A stretch of 64,000 nucleotides of DNA from Erysipelotrichaceae bacterium (GTDB taxonomy: Bacteria; Bacillota_I; Bacilli_A; Erysipelotrichales; Erysipelotrichaceae): contig JAFWII010000020.1 in the NCBI GenBank assembly GCA_017533785.1, positions 1 to 64,000 of the forward strand, written 5' to 3'. How positions within the stretch are numbered: position 1 is the first letter of the stretch; each line of letters begins with the position of its first letter. This document shows, in pieces, positions 1 to 7,699 of this stretch. Under the pieces are notes generated by a model. It was not told the DNA's origin and made no database searches. It saw only the letters and a list, made by a program, of their open reading frames with translations. A program made the translations under genes and the position numbers.

Positions 1-140
1 AGGATCGACCAGGGCTGATCGATCCCTTGAACTACTATCTGAGCAGTTCGTGTTAACAATACAAATGTAGCGCCGTATACGAGACCCGTACGTGCGGTGC
101 AACGGGAGGGGCGGGACTAACAATCCCCCTCTACCCTATT
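1..140 (+). mobile_element. 3' end of a group II intron (domains V and VI), cut by the window edge
   Basis: Positions 70-100 fold as a group II intron domain V. The basal stem pairs 70-76 with 94-100, and 71-73 reads CGC at the place of the catalytic triad (CGC is known from class C introns). Positions 104-136 form a domain VI-like helix in which 106-111 pairs with 126-131. A133, in a small UA bulge, is a plausible branch point, which puts the 3' splice site near 139-141. Positions 2-8 and 19-25 form another 7-bp hairpin. The reverse-transcriptase ORF would lie left of the window and is not seen. Class assignment is uncertain. Confidence 0.75.
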
Positions 141-147
141 ATATCAG

Positions 148-169
148 ACGGTCTTCAGGGACCGTTTTT
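148..169 (+). terminator. Hairpin with T run at the intron/esterase junction
   Basis: A 6-bp stem (148-153 with 160-165) is followed by a T run at 165-169, in plus orientation. It overlaps the stop codon of the convergent esterase gene and lies just 3' of the intron. Confidence 0.5.
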
Positions 170-989
170 AAAATGCGTTTCCTTCGCCGCCTTTTTCCGG
201 AAGGAAGAAGTCGAGCGCTTTCTGGATGCCGAGTTCCCAGAAGCGCCATTCATGGTTGTAACCGGGAACTTCCTCGAATTCTGCCGCGAAACCGACCTTT
301 TCGGCATACGCGCGGAATTTTTTGAAATTTTCATACATGATGAAGTCCTTATCGCCGCAGGAGAAAGCGAAACGCGGCAGATCTTTGCTGCCGGCGGATT
401 CTTTCACCTTGTCCCAGGTGTTGTCGGGAGATGCAAGATACGCTTCCAGACCGCCGGCATTGTCCAGCTGGTTCTGCGTACGGTAAGCCCAGAAAGAGTT
501 CTTATTGAAGTCACGAATGTCACGCGGACAGGAGGACAGGATGTAAGCTGCCTCGAAAAGCTGCGGATGATTGATCGCGTATTTAAAGGCGCCGATGCCG
601 CCCATCGAAAGACCGCAGATGAAGTTGTCTTCCCGTTTGTCGCTTGCCGGCAGCCAGCCATAGATCAGCGGCATCAGCTCTTCGGTCAGATAATCATACA
701 TATTGAAACCCATGCCGAAGCCCTGCCAGTTGGAATAATCGGAGTTCAGCCCGCTGGGCATGACGACGATCAGTTCTCTCTCACAGGCATAGAGTTCGAT
801 ATTGGACCGGCGGATCCAGTCGCTGCTGTCACCGAAAGTGCCATGCAGAAGCCAGAGAACGGGATACTTCTTTCCGCTGCGGTAGAAGTCGGCAGCCTCG
901 CTGCCGCGTTTGAGATCGGGCATGATCACGTTGACGCTGGTATTTCCGAAGAGGCAGCTGCTTTGAAAATTCAGTTGAAATAAAGCCAT
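168..989 (-). CDS. Esterase of the alpha/beta-hydrolase fold (EstA / esterase D-like)
   Basis: This 273-residue cytosolic protein has no signal peptide and fits the putative-esterase family that includes tributyrin esterase EstA and S-formylglutathione hydrolase. An LLHG oxyanion segment lies at about 47-50. The nucleophile elbow GLSMGG puts Ser at 128, an acidic residue sits in CGDKD (213 or 215), and His246 lies in YNHEW, giving a complete triad. The start is supported by an AGGAG site at 998-1002 on the minus strand. The gene is divergent from the sugar ABC operon and may release acyl groups from carbohydrate, which is inferred from position only. The natural substrate cannot be read from sequence. 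Confidence 0.85.
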   Translation of the reverse strand: MALFQLNFQSSCLFGNTSVNVIMPDLKRGSEAADFYRSGKKYPVLWLLHGTFGDSSDWIRRSNIELYACERELIVVMPSGLNSDYSNWQGFGMGFNMYDYLTEELMPLIYGWLPASDKREDNFICGLSMGGIGAFKYAINHPQLFEAAYILSSCPRDIRDFNKNSFWAYRTQNQLDNAGGLEAYLASPDNTWDKVKESAGSKDLPRFAFSCGDKDFIMYENFKKFRAYAEKVGFAAEFEEVPGYNHEWRFWELGIQKALDFFLPEKGGEGNAF

Positions 990-1022
990 GGGTCTATCTC
1001 CTTTTATCTAATCTCTGTCACA

Positions 1023-1051
1023 ACTATAGAGGAAGGAAACGGTACATACAA
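1023..1051 (-). promoter_or_regulatory. Sigma-A promoter of the esterase gene
   Basis: On the minus strand, TTGTAT (1046-1051) and TATAGT (1023-1028) are separated by 17 bp, followed by a short leader and the Shine-Dalgarno at 998-1002. Confidence 0.6.
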
Positions 1052-1102
1052 AGCCGCGGGAGAGAGAAGTCGTAAATCTGAAATGCAAAAGTCGTTTTTT
1101 TA

Positions 1103-1116
1103 TGAAAACGTTTTCA
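1103..1116. promoter_or_regulatory. 14-bp perfect palindrome, cre / LacI-family operator candidate
   Basis: TGAAAACGTTTTCA is fully palindromic and matches the catabolite-responsive element consensus TGWAANCGNTNWCA. It lies about 95 bp upstream of the sugar ABC ATPase start and within the divergent region shared with the esterase. It could be bound by CcpA or by a LacI-family repressor; no such gene is in the window. Confidence 0.65.
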
Positions 1117-1211
1117 GGAGTCGCAAAAGTGATATGAATATTGTCGTTTTCAAGGCGGAAGGCTTTTCTTTTTCCGTGGTAAAACAATGGAGAGAAAGGG
1201 GGACAAGCTTT

Positions 1212-2720
1212 ATGGGAAAAGGCGAAGTATTGGTCGAAGTCCGGGATCTGTGTAAGAATTTCGGTGTCACAGTAGCTCTCGATCACGTAAACATGCAGAT
1301 CAAACGCGGCGAAGTACGCGGTCTGATCGGTGAAAACGGTTCAGGAAAATCCACTGTCACGACCATTATCGCAGGCATTCAACAGGCGACCAGCGGCGAA
1401 ATGTTCTATAAAGGAAAGCCCTGGAAACCGCAAACTTCTCTGGAAGCAGTCAAAGCCGGTATCGGCATCATCGTTCAGGAAATGGGTACCATCCCGACGA
1501 TCTCCGTTGCAGAAAACATTTTCCTCGGCGATTATGACAAATTCCGTACCGGGATCATTATCAACCGCCACAAGATGGTAGCTGCTGCACAGAAGGCTCT
1601 GGACGACATCGGCGTAACCGATATCAAAGCCGGCGACATCACCGCGAAGTACAACATGGAACAGCGCAAACTCATCGAGATTGCGAAAGTCATGGCGCAC
1701 GAACCGGAAATGTTTGTCGTCGACGAAACCACGACCGCTCTTTCTGAAAGCGGAAGAACGATCCTTTACAACTTAATGCATAAGGCGGCAGCCGAAGGGA
1801 AAGCCGTCGTCATGATCAGCCACGACCTGGACGAGATCATGGAACACTCTGACACTCTGACGGTCCTGCGCGATGGTGTCATCATCGACAACATCGAAAA
1901 GAAGGATTTCGAAGCGAATGACATCAAGCAGAAAATGATCGGCCGTGAAGTCGGCGGCAACTACTACCGTGTCGACATGGACGGTTACGAAGAGGACAAA
2001 GTCGTTCTAAAGGCAGACTGTATTACCACGATGAACAACCTGCTCTGCTTCGATCTCGAACTGCACAAAGGCGAGATCCTGGGCATTGGCGGCCTGTCCG
2101 AATGCGGTATGCACGATCTGGGAAGAGCACTCTACGGTCTGGATGAAGTTATCGACGGTGAAGTACGCCTGACGAAAAACAACATCAAGATCACGAGTTC
2201 TGAAATCGCCTTCGCGCACGGCATGGGCTATGTCTCCAAGAACCGCGATACAGAATCCCTTGTCATGAATGCTTCGATCGGCGACAACATCGCTTCTACC
2301 GGCTACAAGGAAAACCGCGGCTTCGGTCCCTTCATCTCCAACAAAAAGGAGAGACAGTACCAGCAGCTGCAGGTCGACAGCCTCGCTATCAAGTGTGTCA
2401 ATGTCTTCCAGCCGGTCAGCGCGCTTTCCGGCGGCAATAAGCAGAAAGTCGTCTTCGGTAAATGGCTGGCTGCGGATTCCGACGTCCTGATCCTCGACTG
2501 CCCGACCCGCGGCGTCGACATCGGCGTCAAGGCAGCGATGTATCAGCTGATCTACGATATGAAAAAAGCGGGTAAATCCATCGTTCTCATCTCGGAAGAA
2601 CTTCCGGAGCTCTGCGGTATGAGCGACCGTCTGCTCATCATGAAAGAAGGAGCTGTCACCGGTGAATTCTTCCGCAAAGAAGGCTTCGACAACAACGCAT
2701 TGATCGACTGCATGATCTAA
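1212..2720 (+). CDS. Sugar ABC transporter ATP-binding protein, two ABC domains (RbsA/MglA-like)
   Basis: This protein energises import of a monosaccharide-like solute with the permeases and binding protein that follow. It has 502 residues in two ABC domains. Domain 1 has Walker A at 40-48 (GENGSGKST), Asp171-Glu172 in Walker B and His204 in the H-loop, but its signature region (about 147-152, YNMEQR) is far from LSGGQ. Domain 2 has no regular Walker A, a good LSGGNKQ signature (405-411), and Cys430 where the catalytic Glu normally follows Asp429. A degenerate second nucleotide site is common in CUT2 ATPases; the Glu-to-Cys change is notable. The start at 1212 follows a GGAGAGAAAGGGGG site; an in-frame ATG at 1083 lacks one. 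Confidence 0.9.
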   Translation: MGKGEVLVEVRDLCKNFGVTVALDHVNMQIKRGEVRGLIGENGSGKSTVTTIIAGIQQATSGEMFYKGKPWKPQTSLEAVKAGIGIIVQEMGTIPTISVAENIFLGDYDKFRTGIIINRHKMVAAAQKALDDIGVTDIKAGDITAKYNMEQRKLIEIAKVMAHEPEMFVVDETTTALSESGRTILYNLMHKAAAEGKAVVMISHDLDEIMEHSDTLTVLRDGVIIDNIEKKDFEANDIKQKMIGREVGGNYYRVDMDGYEEDKVVLKADCITTMNNLLCFDLELHKGEILGIGGLSECGMHDLGRALYGLDEVIDGEVRLTKNNIKITSSEIAFAHGMGYVSKNRDTESLVMNASIGDNIASTGYKENRGFGPFISNKKERQYQQLQVDSLAIKCVNVFQPVSALSGGNKQKVVFGKWLAADSDVLILDCPTRGVDIGVKAAMYQLIYDMKKAGKSIVLISEELPELCGMSDRLLIMKEGAVTGEFFRKEGFDNNALIDCMI

Positions 2721-2735
2721 GGAGGGAGGAACATT

Positions 2736-3740
2736 ATGTCACAGAAAAACGAACTGACACATGATGCACCCAAGCTTACTCTTGTGGATCGCATCGATAT
2801 CATCAAAAACCACAGACTCTTCCCGGTGATCTTCCCGCTGAGCATGCTGGTGGTGATCTTCCTGATCTTCATCGTTCTGACAGGCGGAAGATTCGCAGAC
2901 ACCAGAGTTCTGACAGGTGTCTTCAACCAGAGTCTGATCGTCGCTACGATGGCAACCGCTGTCGCCTTCATCTATTCCACCGGCAATATCGATATTTCCG
3001 TCGGTAACGTTATGGGTCTGGCAGCCTGCCTCGGTGCACTGGCTTACCAGGTTACCCAGAGCATGACGGTCATGATCGTCGTCACAATGGCCGTCGGCAT
3101 CGTTCTGATGATGTTCAACTGCGTCCTCGGTCTGGTCTTCAACGTCAAGAGCGCCATGGTCGCGATCGTTGCCATGTCGGTCTACGGCGCGATCACCTCG
3201 GTACTCGTCGGCGCAGAACCGATCGGTGTCGACTTCAAGGCATGCAAGGTCCTTGAAGGGAATTTCCGTTACATTGCCTTCGTATTATATTTCGTCGTCT
3301 GTCTGCTTGCTTTCAGCCGGACCGCGATCGGACGCAAGCTGCGTTTCATCGGCGGTAACGAGAACTGCGCGGAACAGACGGGCATCAACCGCAAAAAAGC
3401 GATCGCAACATCCTATATCTTCGCTGGCATCGGTGTCGGACTGGCAGGCGTCTTCCAGGTACTGCGTACCGGAAACGTCGCCCAGACGATCGGCTCCGGT
3501 ATGGGCATGGACGTCATGCTGGCGACAGTCTTGGGCGGTATGTCCATCTTCGGCGGTGCGAAATCCAACACCTTCGCCGGCTTCGTCGGCGCGGTCACGG
3601 TCACCGTCCTGAACACAGGTCTGCTGATGATCGGTGTTCCTTCCACTCTTATCCAGGGCTTCCGCGGTGTCTTCTTCCTGATCCTGGTCTTCCTGAACAG
3701 CGAAAGACAGAAAACACTCCCGAGCCGTCAGCAATTCTAA
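2736..3740 (+). CDS. Sugar ABC transporter permease (RbsC/BPD_transp_2 family)
   Basis: A 334-residue integral membrane protein that fits the CUT2 permease family (ribose/galactose/xylose type). Many hydrophobic helices are seen, and a GINRKKAIATSYIF segment in the later cytoplasmic loop resembles the family's EAA-like region. It starts 15 bp after the ATPase with an AGGAGGGAGG site. A second, different permease follows at 5109, so the transporter probably uses a heterodimeric channel. The substrate is not readable, although the downstream sulfatases and GH3 point to a sulfated or glycosylated sugar. Confidence 0.9.
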   Translation: MSQKNELTHDAPKLTLVDRIDIIKNHRLFPVIFPLSMLVVIFLIFIVLTGGRFADTRVLTGVFNQSLIVATMATAVAFIYSTGNIDISVGNVMGLAACLGALAYQVTQSMTVMIVVTMAVGIVLMMFNCVLGLVFNVKSAMVAIVAMSVYGAITSVLVGAEPIGVDFKACKVLEGNFRYIAFVLYFVVCLLAFSRTAIGRKLRFIGGNENCAEQTGINRKKAIATSYIFAGIGVGLAGVFQVLRTGNVAQTIGSGMGMDVMLATVLGGMSIFGGAKSNTFAGFVGAVTVTVLNTGLLMIGVPSTLIQGFRGVFFLILVFLNSERQKTLPSRQQF

Positions 3741-3772
3741 AAGAAAAGATTATTACGAAAGGAAAAAACAAA

Positions 3773-5023
3773 ATGAAAAAGCTCTTAACAATCCTGCTTT
3801 CCCTGATGATTGTCATTGGTCTGGCAGCCTGCAACAACTCCGGCAGCACACCTTCCGGTGAAGGCGATGTATCCGGCAAATCCTACAAGATCGGTGTCGT
3901 TGAAGTAATGCTGAACGATGAATCCGTCATCCGCTCCAAATACTTCAAAGAGTACATCGGCCCGAAATACAACGTTGAATTCATGTTCTCCGAAGCATGC
4001 ACAGACCTCGACTCTGTCATGAAGTTCATCGAAAATGCTGCTGTCTCCGGCTGCGACGCGATCCTGAACTACTATGCTGTCGGTGCCAACTCCGAACAGC
4101 TGGCTCTCCTTTGCCAGGAAAAGGGTATGATCCTCGTTGAAAACGGCGGACGCAACGCTGCAAACGAAGAAGCTTACAAGAACTATACCGATACATACGC
4201 CGGCGGCTTCATGGCTGACCAGCCTGACACAGGCCGTCTGTTCAGGGAATACCTCGAAGCAAACCTCGATCCGACCGTTGAACACAACTTCATCGTCGGT
4301 ACCGGCGGCGCTTATCAGGGCAATGCGCAGCAGACAGAGATCTCTATCAACATGCTGACAGCTCTGCAGGATGTCTACGGTCTGAAATACGACAAGACCA
4401 TCCAGGAACTCATCGAATCCTCTTCCCCGATCGAAGCTACAAACGATAAGGGCATCGCGATCTACTGCTACCCGGGTCACGCAACTGCTGAGGGATGGCT
4501 TCCGGGCCTCTCCGCTGCTCTGCAGACAGGCACCTATGACTACGTTCTGATGTCCGGAAACGTTATCGGCAACATCGGTACCGTTATCTCCGAAGCAGAA
4601 GCAGTTCTGAACAAGGACATCACTGTTGTCGGTTTCGGTTCCTTCGGTGACGCTCTCTCCAACGCTATGCACACATTAGACCAGTTCGGCAATCCGACAG
4701 TTTCCATGTCCACTGTTAAATTCACAACTCTGGTCTCCGCTATGGGCTTTGCCAAGGCTTACAACGCTCTGACAGGTCATAACGAAGTCAACATCGACAC
4801 TGACGGCGCTGCCTTCACACATCTGTTCCGCATGAACGCTGTCACAAGCGCTGCTGAACTCGATGAAATGGGCTCCTGGGACAAGGATAACGACAGCTGG
4901 GTCGCTGACTACAGTGTTGTCGACAGCTTCCTCGCAGAAAAGACCCCGGGCCTGACCGCTCAGCAGTTCCAGGAAAACATCTACGCAGTCAACTACGAAT
5001 CCATCAAGGCCCGCATGCAGTAA
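3773..5023 (+). CDS. Sugar-binding lipoprotein of the ABC transporter
   Basis: This is a 416-residue periplasmic-binding-protein-like lipoprotein. The N-terminus has a Lys-rich start, a hydrophobic core and the lipobox LAAC with Cys20 as the lipidation site. The body resembles type 1 solute-binding proteins (RbsB-like): an early strand at about 38-45, a segment around residues 80-90 describing a pocket loop, and alternating alpha/beta structure. It would sit on the outside of the membrane and deliver sugar to the flanking permeases. It is longer than E. coli RbsB (about 296 residues), which fits a larger ligand. It lies between the two permease genes. Confidence 0.88.
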   Translation: MKKLLTILLSLMIVIGLAACNNSGSTPSGEGDVSGKSYKIGVVEVMLNDESVIRSKYFKEYIGPKYNVEFMFSEACTDLDSVMKFIENAAVSGCDAILNYYAVGANSEQLALLCQEKGMILVENGGRNAANEEAYKNYTDTYAGGFMADQPDTGRLFREYLEANLDPTVEHNFIVGTGGAYQGNAQQTEISINMLTALQDVYGLKYDKTIQELIESSSPIEATNDKGIAIYCYPGHATAEGWLPGLSAALQTGTYDYVLMSGNVIGNIGTVISEAEAVLNKDITVVGFGSFGDALSNAMHTLDQFGNPTVSMSTVKFTTLVSAMGFAKAYNALTGHNEVNIDTDGAAFTHLFRMNAVTSAAELDEMGSWDKDNDSWVADYSVVDSFLAEKTPGLTAQQFQENIYAVNYESIKARMQ

Positions 5024-5108
5024 GCATGCCGGCCTTGAAGGCCAGCCTTATAAAAACGCAAACGTTAACTTAACAGTTTATCAATAGAAAAGGGGGAGTG
5101 AACCAAGT

Positions 5109-6137
5109 ATGGGAAACGTATTAAGCAAAGACAGATTACTCGGCATCGTGAAAACGGTAGCCGTCCCCGCTGTTGTCTGGATCCTGATGGAACTGATCTG
5201 CCGCACTCAGGCAGGTACCAGCGTCGTCGCTAACTCCGCGGATGTCCGCACTTTCTTCCGCAACATGGTCTCGACCGTCGCCTTCGCACTGGCGATCAGC
5301 ACGAACCTGAACTGCGGTCGTATGGACCTTTCTCTTGGCGCGCAGATGTATGTCGGTACGATCTTCGGCGGAAATATCGCTCTCGCTCTCAATCTCGGCG
5401 GCGTTGGCGTTCTCGTCCTCGCAATGCTGATCGGCGGCCTCTGCGGCCTGATCTGCGGTATCGTCTTCGTCAACCTGCGCATCCTGCCGATGGTTCTGGG
5501 TCTCGGTATGACGCTCTTATTTGAGTGCATCTGTTTCTCCATCAATAACCAGCAGGGCGTCATCCTCTACGGCAAGCCGGGTGTTGAGATCCTCTCCAAC
5601 AGCACCTTCATCATCTTCGTCGTCATCGCTCTTGTCGCAGTCGCTGCACTCTTATTCAAGTACAGCCGCTTCGGTTACCGTTACCGCGCCATCCAGGGAA
5701 GCCAGAAACTGGCTTCCGATGCCGGTATCAATATCTTCAGCAACTGTGTCTTCTGCTATCTCTTCGGAGGTATACTGGTCGCCTGCGCCGGTGTCTTTAC
5801 AACGATGTATTCAGGCTCTCTGGCTCCGGTTCTGGGCATGAGCTCCAACGGATACGTATTCCGCAATATGTTCCCGATGGTCTTGGGTGCCTGGATCGGC
5901 AGCTTCAGCCATAATGCCCAGTTCGGCGTCGCAATGGGCGCGATCTGCGTCAACCTGCTGACACTGGCTATGTCCAAACTGGGTCTTCCGCTGAACGTAC
6001 AGAACGTTCTGGTCTACTCGCTGTTCCTGTTGTTCATCATCTACAACACCAACAAGCGCAAGTTTGCATACAACAGAGCAAAACGTGCCCGCATCGCGCT
6101 GGCAAAGCAGACGAAAGCTGCAAGACAGCCTGCATGA
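5109..6137 (+). CDS. Second sugar ABC transporter permease
   Basis: A 342-residue multi-spanning CUT2-type permease with a GINIFSNCVFCYLFGG loop, distinct in sequence from the permease at 2736. It starts after an AAAGGGGGAGTG ribosome binding site. Its TGA overlaps the ATG of the first sulfatase in an ATGA arrangement, so transport and desulfation are translationally coupled. A weak GGCC-stem hairpin lies in the 85-bp gap from the binding-protein gene and may set relative expression. Confidence 0.88.
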   Translation: MGNVLSKDRLLGIVKTVAVPAVVWILMELICRTQAGTSVVANSADVRTFFRNMVSTVAFALAISTNLNCGRMDLSLGAQMYVGTIFGGNIALALNLGGVGVLVLAMLIGGLCGLICGIVFVNLRILPMVLGLGMTLLFECICFSINNQQGVILYGKPGVEILSNSTFIIFVVIALVAVAALLFKYSRFGYRYRAIQGSQKLASDAGINIFSNCVFCYLFGGILVACAGVFTTMYSGSLAPVLGMSSNGYVFRNMFPMVLGAWIGSFSHNAQFGVAMGAICVNLLTLAMSKLGLPLNVQNVLVYSLFLLFIIYNTNKRKFAYNRAKRARIALAKQTKAARQPA

Positions 6138-7639
6138 AAGCTGTAATGGTCATGTACGACTCCCTCCGCCTGGATTGTTTACCAAGCTACGGCGGAAAGG
6201 AGATCGCGCTGCCGAATTTCGAAAGATTGGCAGCTCATTCGGTAGTCTTTGACAAGAGCTATGTATGCTCGCTGCCCTGTATGCCTGCAAGAAGAGAACT
6301 TCATACCGGCCGCCCCAACTTCATTCACCGGAGCTGGGGCCCGCTGGAGCCCTTCGATGACTCCATGCCGGAACTGCTCAAGCAGCACGGTATCTATTCA
6401 CGTCTCGTGACCGATCACAACCATTACGTGGAAGACGGCGGCGGGACTTACTGCCCCCGCTACTCGACCTGGGAATGCAACCGCGGCCAGGAAGGTGATC
6501 CGTGGGCAGGACATGTTAACCACAACGTTCCGAAGAATCCTCATACACTGACCAAACTCGACGCAATGCCGGAACCGGTCGCGAAAGTCATGGGAAAACT
6601 CTACGCCCAGGATGTCTACAACCGTGAAAAATTCACCGCAACGGAAGACTATCCGCAGGCGAGGACATTTGCCCAGGGCCTGGAATTCCTCGAGAACAGT
6701 TTCCAGGAGGATAACTGGTTTATCCAGATCGAAACATTCGACCCGCATGAGCCTTTCGACGCTCCGAACGACTATGTCAGCAAACTCTTTGACCCCGATC
6801 AGGTCTCCGAACTCGACTGGCCGCCGTACGCACGGGTCAACGAGCCGCAGGAGGTCATCGATCAGATCCGCCGCAAATACCTGGCTCTGCTCGCCTTCTG
6901 TGATGACAGCCTTGGAAAGGTGCTCGATGTCTTCGATAAGTATGACTTATGGAAGGATACCCTGCTGATCGTCAACACCGATCACGGTTATCTGCTTGGC
7001 GAACACGGCTGGTGGGCCAAATCCATGATGCCGGATTATCAGGAGATCGCGCATACGCCGCTGTTCATCTGGGATCCGCGTTCCGGAAAGAAGGGCGAAC
7101 GCCGTCAGAGCCTCGTGCAGACGATCGACCTGGCGCCGACCATCCTCGAATACTTTGGTCTCGAGATCCCGAAGGACATGCTGGGCAAACCGCTGCGCGA
7201 AGTCATCGCGAATGACGAAGCTGTTCGTGAATACGGGATCTTCGGTTCCCACGGCGGACCGATCAGCATCACCGACGGGCAGTATGTCTATATGGTTGCA
7301 CCGGTCCCGAACCATCCGGAGCTCTACGATTACACGCTGATGCCGACACACATGCGTGCCCGCTTCAGCGTTGCGGAGATGCAGCAGGCGACACTTGCCG
7401 AGCCGTTCGGCTTTACCAAGAACTGCCCGGTCCTGAAGATCCCCGCGCAGGTCAAGGCAATGACGGTTCCGGAACTGATGGAAGGTCAGACTGTGCTCTT
7501 TGATGTGATCAGCGATCCGCAGCAGACTTCCCCGATCCGGGATGCGGCCGTAGAGGAACGCATGAGAAAAGCGTTAATCGAGATCCTTAAAGAAAACGAA
7601 ACACCCGAAGAATACTACGCTATTTACGGGCTGAACTAA
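6134..7639 (+). CDS. Sulfatase 1, Cys-type, cytosolic
   Basis: This enzyme hydrolyses a sulfate ester, likely on an imported sugar. It has 501 residues and no signal peptide, so it should act in the cytosol. The formylglycine signature C-x-P-x-R is complete: Cys49, Pro51 and Arg53 in CMPAR, followed by the HTGR segment. An N-terminal Asp (residue 9) and a DTDHGYLLGEHG segment (about 278-289) supply the expected metal and substrate residues. Activity needs conversion of Cys49 to formylglycine by an anaerobic sulfatase-maturating enzyme, which is not in the window. The start overlaps the permease stop by 4 bp. Confidence 0.93.
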   Translation: MKAVMVMYDSLRLDCLPSYGGKEIALPNFERLAAHSVVFDKSYVCSLPCMPARRELHTGRPNFIHRSWGPLEPFDDSMPELLKQHGIYSRLVTDHNHYVEDGGGTYCPRYSTWECNRGQEGDPWAGHVNHNVPKNPHTLTKLDAMPEPVAKVMGKLYAQDVYNREKFTATEDYPQARTFAQGLEFLENSFQEDNWFIQIETFDPHEPFDAPNDYVSKLFDPDQVSELDWPPYARVNEPQEVIDQIRRKYLALLAFCDDSLGKVLDVFDKYDLWKDTLLIVNTDHGYLLGEHGWWAKSMMPDYQEIAHTPLFIWDPRSGKKGERRQSLVQTIDLAPTILEYFGLEIPKDMLGKPLREVIANDEAVREYGIFGSHGGPISITDGQYVYMVAPVPNHPELYDYTLMPTHMRARFSVAEMQQATLAEPFGFTKNCPVLKIPAQVKAMTVPELMEGQTVLFDVISDPQQTSPIRDAAVEERMRKALIEILKENETPEEYYAIYGLN

Positions 7640-7643
7640 AAAC

Positions 7644-7678
7644 AAACGGCCCTCCGCTTTTTACGGAAGGCCGTTTTT
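7644..7678 (+). terminator. Terminator-like hairpin between sulfatase 1 and GH3
   Basis: AAACGGCC (7644-7651) pairs with GGCCGTTT (7669-7676), with extra inner CCG/CGG pairing, and is followed by T's to 7678. It sits inside an otherwise continuous operon, so it probably attenuates transcription rather than ending it. Confidence 0.7.
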
Positions 7679-7699
7679 CCCCAGAGAAAGGAAGAATTT

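Noticed and set aside
5024-5108. Terminator between binding protein and second permease
   Set aside because: Only a short GGCC stem, no T run; better seen as a weak intercistronic hairpin.
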